Shown piece by piece: positions 15,501 through 25,504 of a stretch of 37,635 nt of DNA; position 1 is the first letter of the stretch; the number at the start of each line of letters is the position of its first letter. Source of the DNA: JAJPXC01 sp964517875 (GTDB taxonomy: Bacteria; Bacteroidota; Bacteroidia; Bacteroidales; Muribaculaceae); NCBI GenBank assembly GCA_964517875.1, contig CAZFEU010000015.1, positions 1-37,635 of the forward strand, written 5' to 3'. The notes under the pieces were generated by a model. That model had not been told where the DNA came from. It made no database searches and saw nothing but the letters and a program-made list of their open reading frames with translations. A program made the position numbers and the translations under genes.

Positions 15501-16623
15501 GGTTGATTACCTCACTGGCTATGGTGTCGGCAGCTCCGCGTCGGGCCATGCCGGCGGCGTTGAGTCCGAGGGAGTCGAGCAGTTCGGGGTCGGATGTCAG
15601 CTCATTGACGACGTTGAAAATTGTGGCTACGGCATCGGCGTCGAGTATCATCCGGGCGGCGTTGACCTTCACCAGAGCCTCGGCGTTGTGCCGCTGATGG
15701 TCCTCGGCCACGTTGGGCGAGGGGATGAGTATCGATGGTTTACCGAGGTTCTGCAACTCGGATATTGTGCATGCTCCGGCGCGGGCCACCACGAGCGATG
15801 CGGCACGGTAGGCAGTGGCCATATCTTCGATGAAACGCACGGCTTTACACCCCGGGGGTATAGAAGCGGGATCGACATCAGGCCAGTTTTTACCTGTCTG
15901 CCATAATATGGAGTAGCCAAGCGACGCGAGTCGGTCAATATTGGCCTGCATGGCCTGATTGACGGTGCGTGCTCCGAGTGAGCCCCCTACTACGAGCAAT
16001 AGCGGCGTTTCGGGGTCGAAACCGAGCTTTTGGCGAGCCTCAGCGGGTGAGAGGGGACTCGTGAGTATCTCCTCGCGTATGGGGTTGCCTGTGAGATGAA
16101 TGCTATGGGTGGGGAAGAAGCGATCCATGCCGTCGTAAGCCACTGCTATGTAGCGCGCCTTCTTGGCCAGCATCTTATTGGTGACACCGGCATAGGAGTT
16201 CTGCTCTTGCAGGATGGTGGGAATTCCCTTGCCTTGAGCTGCTTTAAGTATTGGAGCGCTGGCATACCCTCCGACACCTACCACCACTTGGGGCTTAAAC
16301 CGGTCGAGTATCTTGCGGCAACGCCGGCGGGCACGCAGGAAGTCGAGTATCACTCCGAAGTTGCGCCAGGGGCGTTTGCGGTCGAGCCCACGCACCGGGA
16401 GGCCTATGATGGGGTAACCGGCCTTGGGCACACGCTCCATCTCCATGCGCCCCAACGCACCCACAAACAGAATCTGGGCTTTTGGTTCTCGGGCGATGAT
16501 AGCCTGGGCGATTGATAGTGCTGGGTTGATATGGCCACCGGTGCCACCACCGCTTATCACTACCCGGAGTGTGTCGGCGGGAGTGGGAATCTGGTCGATG
16601 TTGTTGATTATGAGCGAGTCCAT
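15469..16623 (-). CDS. murG: UDP-GlcNAc:lipid I N-acetylglucosaminyltransferase
   Basis: MurG transfers GlcNAc from UDP-GlcNAc to lipid I to make lipid II on the inner face of the cytoplasmic membrane. 384 residues, GT-B fold (family GT28). Visible motifs are VVISGGGTGGHINPALSIA near the N-terminus, GVGGYASAPIL, ILQEQNSYAGVTNKML and, in the C-terminal donor-binding half, GGSLGARTVNQAM and VARAGACTISELQNLGKP. It follows ftsW by 23 nt and overlaps murC by 32 nt. Confidence 0.97.
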   Translation of the reverse strand: MDSLIINNIDQIPTPADTLRVVISGGGTGGHINPALSIAQAIIAREPKAQILFVGALGRMEMERVPKAGYPIIGLPVRGLDRKRPWRNFGVILDFLRARRRCRKILDRFKPQVVVGVGGYASAPILKAAQGKGIPTILQEQNSYAGVTNKMLAKKARYIAVAYDGMDRFFPTHSIHLTGNPIREEILTSPLSPAEARQKLGFDPETPLLLVVGGSLGARTVNQAMQANIDRLASLGYSILWQTGKNWPDVDPASIPPGCKAVRFIEDMATAYRAASLVVARAGACTISELQNLGKPSILIPSPNVAEDHQRHNAEALVKVNAARMILDADAVATIFNVVNELTSDPELLDSLGLNAAGMARRGAADTIASEVINLASSQQTIKS

Positions 16624-16646
16624 CTATATTATTATAATGTAAGATG

Positions 16647-17897
16647 TCAGGGGATATGTGTTGGGTTTTCCACTTGTAGTGATTCGGGAAGCGCTTCCTT
16701 TTCGCGCTTGATGTCTTGCTTGTTGCCCGACTGCACCGCGAAGCGGCTCACCGAAAGCATCACTCCGAAGGCGAGCGACGTGACCAGCATTGAAGAGCCA
16801 CCTTTTGAAATCATGGGCAGGGGCTGCCCCGACACGGGGAAGACACCGGTGACGATGGCCATGTGGAAGAGTGCCTGCAGGCATATCATCACCGCCAGGC
16901 CAAGGACGAGGAAGGCGGGGAAAGCACGTGTGCACCGCCGGGCTATGTTGCCCGCTCGTGCCAGTAGCATCAGATAGACTGCCAGCAGCACAAAGCCTCC
17001 AACAAATCCCCAGTCTTCTACGATAATGGAGTAGATATAGTCGGAAAATGCCAGCGGCAGGCGCGCCGTTTCGCGGGAATTTCCGGGAAGCACGCCCACT
17101 GCCCCACCATTGGCTTGCGCCATATAGCCGTAAACTTCCTGGCGGTTTTTGGGGGTTATTTCCTGTTCGTAAAGTGGCTCGTCATTGTTCCAGCGGCTGA
17201 TGCGCTCGCTCCAGGTGGATGATCGGTTCATGCCGTCATCCTCCTCGTGATTCTGCTTGTACCAGTATCCGGCACCTGCTATCACGCCATAGCACACCAT
17301 AAGCACGGCGAATTTTCGCCACTGTATGCCCGCTATAAGCATCATCGACAAGCTGATGCTCATAAGTAGGATGGTGTTGGTGAGGCCCTGGGAGAATAGA
17401 AGACCGCCGAATAGCACTACTATAGCCGCCGAGAGTATCACCCCCTTGTTGGTGACACCGTTGCGTATCTGGTTGCCCTGCATTATCAGCGCTATGACCA
17501 GCACCGCCGACATCTTGATGAGTTCGGAGGGCTGCACCATGAAGCCCATGATGGTGAAGGAGCGCCGGGCGCCGTTAATCACCTGTCCGGCAACAAGCAC
17601 ATATAGCATCAACGCCACCGAAATCACTACGAAAACGGGCGTGAGTGGCTTGAACCATCGATAGGGCACGCGCGACAGGCCGTAGACTATGCATATGTTG
17701 ACACCAAGCATGAATCCCTGGCGTAGGATGGGCCCGAATATGTTGTTGGCCGACACCTCGCGCGATGATGCCGAGTATATCTCGATGATTGAGACTATAC
17801 ACAGGAATATGTATATGGCCCATATGTATTTGTCGCTGTGACCGATATATTGGTCGAGGGTCGACGTTGCTTTGGGTTTTGTGACTGTATTTTCCAA
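16647..17897 (-). CDS. ftsW: Septal peptidoglycan glycosyltransferase FtsW (SEDS family)
   Basis: A polytopic SEDS polymerase that links lipid II disaccharides into glycan strands at the septum, paired with the transpeptidase FtsI. 416 residues with about ten hydrophobic segments. SEDS signatures include YSASSREV, GARRSFTIMGFMVQPSELIKM (GAxRW-like and QPSE motifs), EDWGFVGGFVLL, and the C-terminal VFPVSGQPLPMISKGGSSML. RodA is the main alternative, but the position between murD and murG fixes it as FtsW. It starts 15 nt after the murD stop. Confidence 0.96.
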   Translation of the reverse strand: MENTVTKPKATSTLDQYIGHSDKYIWAIYIFLCIVSIIEIYSASSREVSANNIFGPILRQGFMLGVNICIVYGLSRVPYRWFKPLTPVFVVISVALMLYVLVAGQVINGARRSFTIMGFMVQPSELIKMSAVLVIALIMQGNQIRNGVTNKGVILSAAIVVLFGGLLFSQGLTNTILLMSISLSMMLIAGIQWRKFAVLMVCYGVIAGAGYWYKQNHEEDDGMNRSSTWSERISRWNNDEPLYEQEITPKNRQEVYGYMAQANGGAVGVLPGNSRETARLPLAFSDYIYSIIVEDWGFVGGFVLLAVYLMLLARAGNIARRCTRAFPAFLVLGLAVMICLQALFHMAIVTGVFPVSGQPLPMISKGGSSMLVTSLAFGVMLSVSRFAVQSGNKQDIKREKEALPESLQVENPTHIP

Positions 17898-17912
17898 GGG
17901 GCGGCGAGTTTG

Positions 17913-19271
17913 TCAGGATTTAAGGGCTCGGACAGCGGCTTTAAACTTGCGGCCGCGGTCTTCGTAGGATGTGAATAAGTCGAAGCTGGCGCAGCATGGC
18001 GACAGTAGCACGGTGTCACCCTCGGTGGCCATAGCAGCGCATGCTTTGACGGCCTCATCGAGCGAGTGAGTGTCGGCTATACGGCTCACCTCGCCGCTGA
18101 AGAAGTCGATTATCTTGCTGTTGTCCTTACCCATGGCCACGATGCCTTTCACCTTGGAGCGCACCAACGGTAGGATTTCGGAGTAATCATTACCCTTGTC
18201 CTTGCCTCCGAGAATGAGCACAACACCCGATTGCGGCATACTTTCCAGGGCATACCAGCATGAGTTGACATTGGTGGCCTTGGAGTCGTTGATCCACGTT
18301 ACACCAAAGATAGTGTCGATGTACTCCAGACGGTGCTCCACCCCCTCGAAGTTGCTAAGCGCGCGGCGTATATCCTCGCGGCGTATGTCGAGCAGACATG
18401 CGCTCAGGCCGGCGGCCATCGAGTTGTAGAGGTTGTGCAGGCCGTTGAGGGCCAAATCGGCGCGGGGCATCGAGAAGGAAGTGCCAGGGGTGTTGAACAC
18501 CAATTGGTCGTCAGCGTCAACGTAGGCTGTGATTCCGGGGCCAAAGTGCTCGGCAAACGGGTACTTTGTGGCCTCGGTGATAACTTGTCGCAGCTGAGCT
18601 TGTATTATGGGGTCGTCGTGCCAGAATATGAAGGCATCTTGTGGAGTGAGATTGTTGAGTATGCGGAACTTAGCCTGTATATACCCCTCCATCTTATGAT
18701 CGTAGCGGTCGAGGTGGTCGGGGGTGATGTTCATCATCACGGCAATGTTGGCCTTGAATTGATACATGTTCTCGAGCTGGAACGATGATAGCTCCACCAC
18801 ATATACGTCGTGAGGGTCGCGGGCCACCTGGTAGGCAAGCGAGCGCCCTACGTTGCCTCCCAGACCGGCATTGATGCCTGCGCCACGCAATATGTGGTAG
18901 GTGAGCATCGTGGTGGTGGTTTTGCCGTTGGAGCCTGTGATGCACACCATCTTGGAGTCGGTGTAACGGCCGGCGAGCTCGATTTCTGAGATCACGGGGA
19001 TATTCTTGGAGCGCAGCTTCACTATGATCGGAGCTGTGGGGGGTATGCCGGGCGACTTTACCACCTCGTCGGCCGAGAGGATGAGCTGCTCGGTATGCTG
19101 TCCTTGTTCCCAGGGTATCTGCTCGTCCTCAAGTATCTTGCGGTAGTGGTCGGAGATGGGGCCGAAATCAGATACGAATACGTCCATGCCGCGGTCTTTG
19201 GCGAGTATCGCGGCTCCCACGCCGCTTTCACCGGCGCCTAATATGACGAGACGTTTTTTCATAGGTTTCAA
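17913..19271 (-). CDS. murD: UDP-N-acetylmuramoyl-L-alanine--D-glutamate ligase
   Basis: MurD adds D-glutamate to UDP-MurNAc-L-Ala with ATP. 452 residues with the three-domain Mur ligase layout. The N-domain has LVILGAGESGVGAAILA, the central domain has the P-loop GSNGKTTT (113-120) and the NITPDHLDRYD motif, and the C-domain starts at EGVEHRLEY with NDSKATNVNS. Met4 (19262) is an equally good start, giving the common MKKRLVILG beginning. It lies between mraY and ftsW. Confidence 0.97.
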   Translation of the reverse strand: MKPMKKRLVILGAGESGVGAAILAKDRGMDVFVSDFGPISDHYRKILEDEQIPWEQGQHTEQLILSADEVVKSPGIPPTAPIIVKLRSKNIPVISEIELAGRYTDSKMVCITGSNGKTTTTMLTYHILRGAGINAGLGGNVGRSLAYQVARDPHDVYVVELSSFQLENMYQFKANIAVMMNITPDHLDRYDHKMEGYIQAKFRILNNLTPQDAFIFWHDDPIIQAQLRQVITEATKYPFAEHFGPGITAYVDADDQLVFNTPGTSFSMPRADLALNGLHNLYNSMAAGLSACLLDIRREDIRRALSNFEGVEHRLEYIDTIFGVTWINDSKATNVNSCWYALESMPQSGVVLILGGKDKGNDYSEILPLVRSKVKGIVAMGKDNSKIIDFFSGEVSRIADTHSLDEAVKACAAMATEGDTVLLSPCCASFDLFTSYEDRGRKFKAAVRALKS

Positions 19272-19298
19272 TGCTTGTATTTTTCTGTTTAAGAGGTG

Positions 19299-20582
19299 TC
19301 AACGTATTTTGAGTGTCACAAAGGTGATAGCCGCCAGGATGATGCCTATAATCCAGAATCTTACCACCAGGCGCGACTCGGGGATGGGGCGGTAAGGCTG
19401 CTGTATCAGTGCTTCGAAGCCGGCGTTGCCAGGTTTTTGGAAGTGATGGTGAAGCGGGGTCATCTTGAATATCCGCTTACCTTGGCCATATTTGCGTTTT
19501 GTGATTTTGAAATAGCTCACCTGAAGTATCACCGACAGATCCTCTACGAAGAAGATGGCGCAGAGTATAGGGAGCAGCAGCTCCTTGTGGATGAGGATGG
19601 CAAATACGGCTATGATGCCCCCGAGGGTGAGCGAGCCGGTGTCGCCCATGAACACCTGGGCCGGGTTGGCATTATACCACAGGAAGCCAATGAGCGCACC
19701 TATGAATGCCGACATGTACACCACCAGCTCGGAGCTGTGTGGTATGTACATTATGTTGAGATAGGAGGAGTAGATGATGTTTCCTCCCAGATAGGCCATG
19801 ATAGCCAGGGCCACACCAATTATCGCCGAGGTGCCGGTGGCCAGTCCGTCGAGCCCGTCGGTGAGGTTGGCTCCGTTGCTTGTGGCGGTCACTACGAATA
19901 TCACCACGAAGATAAACAGCACCCATGCTGCCGGCTCGGCGTAGCGGCCCATCCACTGTGTGAACCATGAGTAGTCGAAGTTATTGTTCTTGACAAAGGG
20001 GAGGGTTGTCTGCGGCTCCTTTACATCGTCGGCGCCGTAGGCTATATCCTTTACTTCGATGATGCCGTTGGTGGTATTCTCGATTGAGGTGGTCACCTCC
20101 TGGTTGGGGCGCATGACGATGTCGGGCGACAGGTACATGGTGAGGCCCACAATGAGACCCAGACCTACCTGGCCTATGATTTTGAATTTCCCTTTCATCC
20201 CCTCCTTGTTCTTACGATGCACTTTGATAAAGTCATCGAGGAAGCCGAGGGTGCCGAGCCACACAGTGGCCACGAGCATGAGTATCATGTAGACGTTGCT
20301 CAAGTTACCAACCAGCAGGCATGGCAGCAGTATCGACACGATGATGATGATGCCACCCATAGTGGGAGTTCCGGTTTTGGCGCACTGCCCTTCGAGGCCC
20401 AGGTCGCGTATTATTTCTCCTACTTGCATTTTTTGGAGCTTCTCGATGATACGTCGGCCTATGAATATGGCTATGAGCAGGGCCAGCACGAATGCCATCC
20501 CTGAGCGAAATGTGATGTAATCCATCAGTCGGGCTCCGGGGAAGCCAACATCTTGCAGATATTTAAAGAGGTAGTAAAGCAC
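19299..20582 (-). CDS. mraY: Phospho-N-acetylmuramoyl-pentapeptide-transferase
   Basis: MraY is an integral membrane enzyme that joins the phospho-MurNAc-pentapeptide from UDP to undecaprenyl phosphate, giving lipid I. 427 residues, longer than the about 360 of Escherichia coli, owing to a loop around residues 155-205 that is usual in Bacteroidetes. Catalytic aspartate motifs are GFLDDFIKV, NLTDGLDGLATG and the downstream MGDTGSLTLGG, and HHHFQK near the C-terminus is the conserved histidine motif. About ten transmembrane helices are apparent. Confidence 0.97.
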   Translation of the reverse strand: MLYYLFKYLQDVGFPGARLMDYITFRSGMAFVLALLIAIFIGRRIIEKLQKMQVGEIIRDLGLEGQCAKTGTPTMGGIIIIVSILLPCLLVGNLSNVYMILMLVATVWLGTLGFLDDFIKVHRKNKEGMKGKFKIIGQVGLGLIVGLTMYLSPDIVMRPNQEVTTSIENTTNGIIEVKDIAYGADDVKEPQTTLPFVKNNNFDYSWFTQWMGRYAEPAAWVLFIFVVIFVVTATSNGANLTDGLDGLATGTSAIIGVALAIMAYLGGNIIYSSYLNIMYIPHSSELVVYMSAFIGALIGFLWYNANPAQVFMGDTGSLTLGGIIAVFAILIHKELLLPILCAIFFVEDLSVILQVSYFKITKRKYGQGKRIFKMTPLHHHFQKPGNAGFEALIQQPYRPIPESRLVVRFWIIGIILAAITFVTLKIR

Positions 20583-20616
20583 TTCTAAGAGTTAATGATT
20601 GGTTATGAGTATGTTG

Positions 20617-22089
20617 TTATGTGTTGGGCAATTGCTGGGCTTGCATGCACTCGATGGCTACCTTGCGGTCGTCGAAGTCATGTTTCACTCCTTGGATTTC
20701 CTGATAATCCTCATGCCCCTTGCCGGCGATGAGAATCACGTCGCCGGGATTGGCGTCGGCACATGCGCGTGCTATTGCTTCGTGGCGGTCGACGATCACT
20801 TTGGTGCGCTCACGGTCGGCGTCGGTAAGTCCGGCCACCATATCGGCAAGGATATCCTCGGGCTTTTCAAAGCGGGGGTTGTCGCTGGTGAGTATCACAA
20901 AGTCGCTGAGGCGTGCAGCTTCTGATGCCATTATTGGGCGCTTTCCCTTGTCACGGTTGCCGCCGGCACCCACCACGGTGGTGATGTGGCCGTTTTCACC
21001 GATGACTTCGCGGATAGTTTGCAGCACATTGACCACGGCGTCGGGGGTATGGGCGTAATCCACGATCACGGTGTAGCCCGCCGGGGCATGGAGAGTCTGG
21101 AATCGTCCGGCCACGGGCACCAGCTGGCTCATGGCCACAAGCACGTCATGGCTGTCCCATCCCATGAGTATTGATGCGCCGTACACGGCGGTGAGGTTGT
21201 ATACGTTGAATCGCCCGGTGAAGCGTGTGTGCACTTCCTGTCCATTGAATTTCACTACGGTGCCGTCAAGACGCTCCTCGACGATGTGGCCTGTGAAGTT
21301 GGCGTGCTCGCGGAGTGAGTATGTCGACACTTTTGCCGGGGAGTTCTGCACCATCACTTTTCCTACCTTGTCGTCGATATTGGTCAGAGCGAATGCGCTT
21401 GATGGCAGGATGTCGAAGAACGACTGCTTGGCGCGGAGGTAGGCATCAAAGGTCTTGTGATAGTCGAGGTGGTCGCGTGTGAGGTTGGAGAACACTCCTC
21501 CGCGGAAGTGCAGCCCCGCTATGCGGTGCTGGTCGGCGGCGTGTGAGCTCACCTCCATGGCGGCGAATGAGCATCCTGCCTCCACCATCTGTGCCAGGAG
21601 CTTGTGGATGGTGATGGGGTCGGGGGTGGTCTGGTGGGCAGCCACGGGTGTGGTGTCAACGTAGTTCACCACGGTTGAAAGTAGTCCGGCCTTTTCCCCC
21701 ATCAGCCGGGCCATCTCGTACAGTAGAGTGGCTGTGGTGGTCTTGCCGTTGGTGCCGGTGACTCCCACAAGGTCGAGATGCCGTGAGGGGTTGCCATACC
21801 ATTCTGATGCGAGAAATCCCAGTGCCACGGCTGAATTGCTGACGCGGATGTAGGTTATGTCGGAGTGTGTGATGTCAGGAATACGCTCACACACCACGGC
21901 TCCTACGTTGTGAGGCAGGGAGGGTATGAAGTCATGGCCATCGACGTTGACACCGCGCACAGCCACGAACATTGAGCCTTCAGTGGCTTGCCGTGAGTCG
22001 GCGGTGATTGACGAAATCTTGCGGTCTTTGCTGCCGCGGATTTCTTCAATCATGATGGCTGACAGTAGTTGAGATAGATTCTTTGTCAT
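20617..22089 (-). CDS. murE: UDP-MurNAc-L-Ala-D-Glu--2,6-diaminopimelate ligase
   Basis: MurE adds the third residue of the stem peptide. 490 residues from MTKNLSQLLSAIM at 22089. The open frame extends to 22206, but that part overlaps the end of ftsI and lacks family similarity, and the chosen ATG lies 8 nt after the ftsI stop. The P-loop is GTNGKTTT (112-119). The C-domain motif DNPR (in TSDNPRFEKP) is the known determinant for meso-diaminopimelate over lysine, so this organism should make DAP-type peptidoglycan. VDYAHTPDA and GAGGNRDKGKRP are further family strings. Confidence 0.97.
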   Translation of the reverse strand: MTKNLSQLLSAIMIEEIRGSKDRKISSITADSRQATEGSMFVAVRGVNVDGHDFIPSLPHNVGAVVCERIPDITHSDITYIRVSNSAVALGFLASEWYGNPSRHLDLVGVTGTNGKTTTATLLYEMARLMGEKAGLLSTVVNYVDTTPVAAHQTTPDPITIHKLLAQMVEAGCSFAAMEVSSHAADQHRIAGLHFRGGVFSNLTRDHLDYHKTFDAYLRAKQSFFDILPSSAFALTNIDDKVGKVMVQNSPAKVSTYSLREHANFTGHIVEERLDGTVVKFNGQEVHTRFTGRFNVYNLTAVYGASILMGWDSHDVLVAMSQLVPVAGRFQTLHAPAGYTVIVDYAHTPDAVVNVLQTIREVIGENGHITTVVGAGGNRDKGKRPIMASEAARLSDFVILTSDNPRFEKPEDILADMVAGLTDADRERTKVIVDRHEAIARACADANPGDVILIAGKGHEDYQEIQGVKHDFDDRKVAIECMQAQQLPNT

Positions 22090-22097
22090 CAATCGTA

Positions 22098-24197
22098 TCA
22101 ATATGATGTTAATGATATGTTTATCACGTGGTCGGAGGGCAACGGCGCTCCAGGTGCCGGCACTTGCTCCATCACGAATCCCGAGCCGCTGAAACGCACG
22201 TCGCATCCGTGGCTTTCAATCTCGGCGACTGCCTCGCGTAGGCCAAGGCCTATGAGCGAGGGGGTGGTGCCGCTGGGAGTCGACGACGGGTCTTTCCACT
22301 GGCGCGAGTTCGATAGGTTGTACTCCTCCTTGAGGTGGTCATATGAGTTGGAGTGACCGGTGGCAAACAGGGTGGGAGTGGTTTCCTTATTTTGCTTGTC
22401 GGTATTGGCGGTGTAGTCGGAGTAGTTGTTGAGCATGCCGCGGGAATACATCTTGAGGGCGATGTTCTTTAGTACTTCTCCACTGGTGGCGGCGGCGCCC
22501 TTGGGTGAGTCGCACTGAGGGTCGCATACCAGCACTATGCAAGAGTACATGGGCTTGTCGGCGGGGAAGAATCCGCAGAAGGTGAGACGCTTATGCTGGG
22601 GTTCGTAGCCGTGCTGACCTACCATGTAGCTTGTTCCGGTTTTTCCGGCGATTGATACGAAATTGTTCTTCAGGCGTCGGGCGGTGCCATGCTTCCCCTC
22701 GACTACCTGTCGCAGCATGTTGCGCAGTATAGCGGCGTTTTCCGACGAGCATATGCGCCCCGACTCGTTTACATAGGATACGGGCACGATTGAGTCGATG
22801 CCGTTGCGCGAGAATTTCGACACCAGTCGCGGGCGAACAAACAATCCGTCGTTGGCTATGGCGTTGTAGAGGGCGAGGGTGTAAATCGGGGGTATCTCGG
22901 TGGTGTAGCCATAGCTCACTCGCGACAGGTTGATACGCGAAAGATCCTTACCCTTGGGGAATAACGGTATGCGCTCTCCGGCGATGCCGGTGTTTAGTGG
23001 GTTGAAAAATCCCAGCTTCTCTATGCGGTCGTAGTAGTCCTGTGGGTGGGAGTCGTATTCGCGTGTTATGATTTTGGCCATGGCGATGTTGGATGAGTGT
23101 TCGAGCACCTCATTGACAGTGATGTTGCCGGCGTTGTGCGAGTCGGTGATTCCCTTGCCGGCATAGGTCCAGCGTCCGCCGGTGGGTATCACTTCGTTGA
23201 GGTTGGTGACGATTCCATCCTCAAGTGCCACGAGCATCGACAGGGTTTTTACCACCGAGCCTGGCTCGAAGCCGAGCACAGCGCGGTTCATGCCTTCGAT
23301 GTATTTGCCGGTCTTGGGGTTTTGCTCAAGGTTGGAGATTGCTTTTATATCGCCGCTGGCCACATCCATCAGCACTGCCACGCCCCACTGTGCGTTTTTC
23401 TCCTCAAGGATGTTGTTGAGCTCATTCTCAAGTATATCCTGCATCTTGATGTCGATGGTGGTGGTGACATCGTAGCCGCGCTGGGCCGGCACGTCGGTCC
23501 AGTTGGTGATTTTGTGGGTAAGGGGCACTTTTTTGGCATACCCCGGAGTGCCGTAGAGATATTGGTCGAGTGCGCACTCCAGGCCGGAGTATCCTCGGAA
23601 TTTGCCGGTTGAGTCCTCGTTGACTATGCCAATCGAGCGGCGTGCCATGTCGCCGTAGGGGTTTGTGCGCATGTTGCGACTCTCGATAGTGAGGCCTGAG
23701 CGGTTGCGGTTGGGGATGTTGAGGTAGGGGAATGATGCGATGTGCTGCAAGTCGAGATACGACACGTCGCGGGCCAGCAGCAGTGATCGGGGCCACTCCT
23801 TCTTGTCCTTTTCGAGCGGGGCGGTAAGTTTTTCTTTCCACTCCTGGGGGGTGAGGCGTGGCTTTTCGACATAGGTGGCGAGTGAGTCGGCGAGTGAGTC
23901 GACCGAGAGCATCAGGCGCTCAGGCTTGAATCGCTCGGAGCGGTAGTCGAGACGCAGTGTGTAGTAGCGCAGATTGGTGGCGAGAACAGAGCCGTCGGCG
24001 GCGAGAATCTCCCCGCGCTCGGGAGGTATGGTGTCGATTATCGATAACTCGGCAAGTGCTTTCTTGTTCCATTTGTCGGCATCGATGATGGTGGTGCAGA
24101 AAAGCTGGTAGGTGATCGCTGACGCAAATAGCAGGATGCATGCCGAGATGAGCAGGTAACGCATGAGGATGTGTGTTCGGTTGCCGCGCTTTGCCAT
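22098..24197 (-). CDS. ftsI: Septal transpeptidase (class B penicillin-binding protein) with C-terminal PASTA domain
   Basis: Cross-links septal peptidoglycan together with FtsW and is the target of beta-lactams. 699 residues: one N-terminal transmembrane helix (about 11-32), a dimerisation/pedestal domain (about 55-235), and a transpeptidase domain with active-site SVVK (314-317, in EPGSVVK), SSN (368-370) and KTGT (519-522). A linker follows, then one PASTA domain (about 645-699, TPSLIGLGLREAVAEIE, then VMEQVPAPGAPL). PASTA domains on class B PBPs are best known from Gram-positives but are also found in Bacteroidetes FtsI. It begins 29 nt after the FtsL-like gene. Confidence 0.96.
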   Translation of the reverse strand: MAKRGNRTHILMRYLLISACILLFASAITYQLFCTTIIDADKWNKKALAELSIIDTIPPERGEILAADGSVLATNLRYYTLRLDYRSERFKPERLMLSVDSLADSLATYVEKPRLTPQEWKEKLTAPLEKDKKEWPRSLLLARDVSYLDLQHIASFPYLNIPNRNRSGLTIESRNMRTNPYGDMARRSIGIVNEDSTGKFRGYSGLECALDQYLYGTPGYAKKVPLTHKITNWTDVPAQRGYDVTTTIDIKMQDILENELNNILEEKNAQWGVAVLMDVASGDIKAISNLEQNPKTGKYIEGMNRAVLGFEPGSVVKTLSMLVALEDGIVTNLNEVIPTGGRWTYAGKGITDSHNAGNITVNEVLEHSSNIAMAKIITREYDSHPQDYYDRIEKLGFFNPLNTGIAGERIPLFPKGKDLSRINLSRVSYGYTTEIPPIYTLALYNAIANDGLFVRPRLVSKFSRNGIDSIVPVSYVNESGRICSSENAAILRNMLRQVVEGKHGTARRLKNNFVSIAGKTGTSYMVGQHGYEPQHKRLTFCGFFPADKPMYSCIVLVCDPQCDSPKGAAATSGEVLKNIALKMYSRGMLNNYSDYTANTDKQNKETTPTLFATGHSNSYDHLKEEYNLSNSRQWKDPSSTPSGTTPSLIGLGLREAVAEIESHGCDVRFSGSGFVMEQVPAPGAPLPSDHVINISLTSY

Positions 24198-24226
24198 GTG
24201 TTTTGGAGGTTAGAGAGTTATATGAT

Positions 24227-24553
24227 TCAGTATGTGATGTGGTAAGGTGGTTGTTGCTGCACCGATAGCCCTAAATGCAGAGAGTCGATACGCTCGGTCA
24301 TTGCCGACTCGCGTATGCTGCTCATGTATCGGCTCTTTTGGAGCACTTGTTCGGTCTGCACGATTTCGAGCTGGTGCTGCAGCTCCTGGATGCGTTCCAT
24401 GCGCGTGAGGCACTGATAGCGGTTGGTGATGTAAATCAAAAACATCACCATAATGGTGAGTATGGTGAGCCAGTTGCGAGCGAAGAAGTCGGTCGACAGC
24501 AGCCGGCCGTGCAAAGTCTTAAGTAGTATGTTGTCTTTCTTCTTGTGAGCCAC
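24227..24553 (-). CDS. FtsL-like divisome protein
   Basis: 108 residues: a basic cytoplasmic tail (MAHKKKDN), one transmembrane helix (about 27-43, WLTILTIMVMFLIYI), then a predicted coiled coil (about 50-92, RIQELQHQLEIVQTEQ). That is the topology of FtsL, which activates FtsW-FtsI through a coiled coil with an FtsB-type partner. Sequence similarity to known FtsL is low. The assignment rests on topology, size and the invariant position between rsmH (17 nt) and ftsI. The C-terminus is short and proline/glutamine-rich. Confidence 0.82.
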   Translation of the reverse strand: MAHKKKDNILLKTLHGRLLSTDFFARNWLTILTIMVMFLIYITNRYQCLTRMERIQELQHQLEIVQTEQVLQKSRYMSSIRESAMTERIDSLHLGLSVQQQPPYHITY

Positions 24554-24570
24554 TTGGAAGTCGGAGGTTT

Positions 24571-25479
24571 TCAGAGTTTTACGGCAACTCGCAGCTTGGC
24601 CGAGCGTGAGCGGGGGTTACGCTCCACTTCGGCCTCATCGGCTACGATGGGTTTGGTGGTAAGTAGTTTCATAGGGGCGAGATTGCGGCCAAAGAAGTCC
24701 TTGGCGGGCTGTCCGGAAAATGTGCCGGTTCGCATGAAGTTCTTCACCAGGCGGTCCTCCAGGGAGTGGTATGTGATGATTGCGAGTCGTCCGCCGGGCT
24801 TAAGCACTTCGAGCGACTGGGTTAACAGTGCTTCGAGGGCCGAAATCTCGTTGTTCACCTCGATTCGCAGGGCCTGGAAGAGTTGTGCGAGCTCCTTTTT
24901 CTCCTGCTTGGGGTTGATCAGGGGGCGTGTCACATCGAGCAGTTGCTCCACGGTGGTGATGGGGCGGTGTGAGCGGGCTTTGACGATGGCCGATGCTATG
25001 CGGCGTGCCTGGCGCAGCTCTCCGTAAAGGTATAACACATCGGCCAGGCGTTCGTCGGTGTAGCTGGCCAGTATGTCGGCGGCTGTGGTGGCGGCATTGC
25101 GGTTCATGCGCATGTCGAGCGGCCCGTCCCAGCGGAATGAGAAGCCGCGGTCGGGATCATCGAAGTGATGAAACGACACTCCAAGGTCGGCAAGCAAACC
25201 GTCGATGGCCTCAACACCGTAGAAGCGGAGAAAATTTTTGATGAAGCGGAAGTTTGACCTCACCATCGTGAATCGCGGGTCGTCGATGGCGTTGGCCACG
25301 GCATCAAGGTCCTGATCGAAGCCGTAGAGGTGTCCATCAGAGTCGAGATGATCTACAATAGCGCGCGAATGCCCCCCGCCGCCATATGTGGCATCAACAT
25401 AAATTCCTGATGGATTTATGTTTAGAGCTTCAATGGTTTGGGGCAGAAGTGCGGGTATGTGATATGGTTGCTGATCCAT
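24571..25479 (-). CDS. rsmH: 16S rRNA (cytosine1402-N4)-methyltransferase
   Basis: RsmH (MraW) methylates N4 of C1402 in the P-site region of 16S rRNA. 302 residues. The SAM-binding motif is GIYVDATYGGGGHSRAI. Other family strings are DGLLADLGVSFHHFDDPDRGFSF, GPLDMRMN, FQALRIEVNNE and ITYHSLEDRLVK. It is the first gene of the dcw run. In Bacteroides and many bacteria mraZ precedes it, but here the next gene upstream is rlmN and there is no room for mraZ. Confidence 0.97.
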   Translation of the reverse strand: MDQQPYHIPALLPQTIEALNINPSGIYVDATYGGGGHSRAIVDHLDSDGHLYGFDQDLDAVANAIDDPRFTMVRSNFRFIKNFLRFYGVEAIDGLLADLGVSFHHFDDPDRGFSFRWDGPLDMRMNRNAATTAADILASYTDERLADVLYLYGELRQARRIASAIVKARSHRPITTVEQLLDVTRPLINPKQEKKELAQLFQALRIEVNNEISALEALLTQSLEVLKPGGRLAIITYHSLEDRLVKNFMRTGTFSGQPAKDFFGRNLAPMKLLTTKPIVADEAEVERNPRSRSAKLRVAVKL

Positions 25480-25504
25480 TGCGCGTGCGTGAGTAATCTG
25501 GGTG

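Noticed and set aside
22090..22206. Extended N-terminus of MurE
   Set aside because: The extra 39 codons overlap the ftsI 3' end, look non-homologous, and a better ATG lies 8 nt after the ftsI stop.
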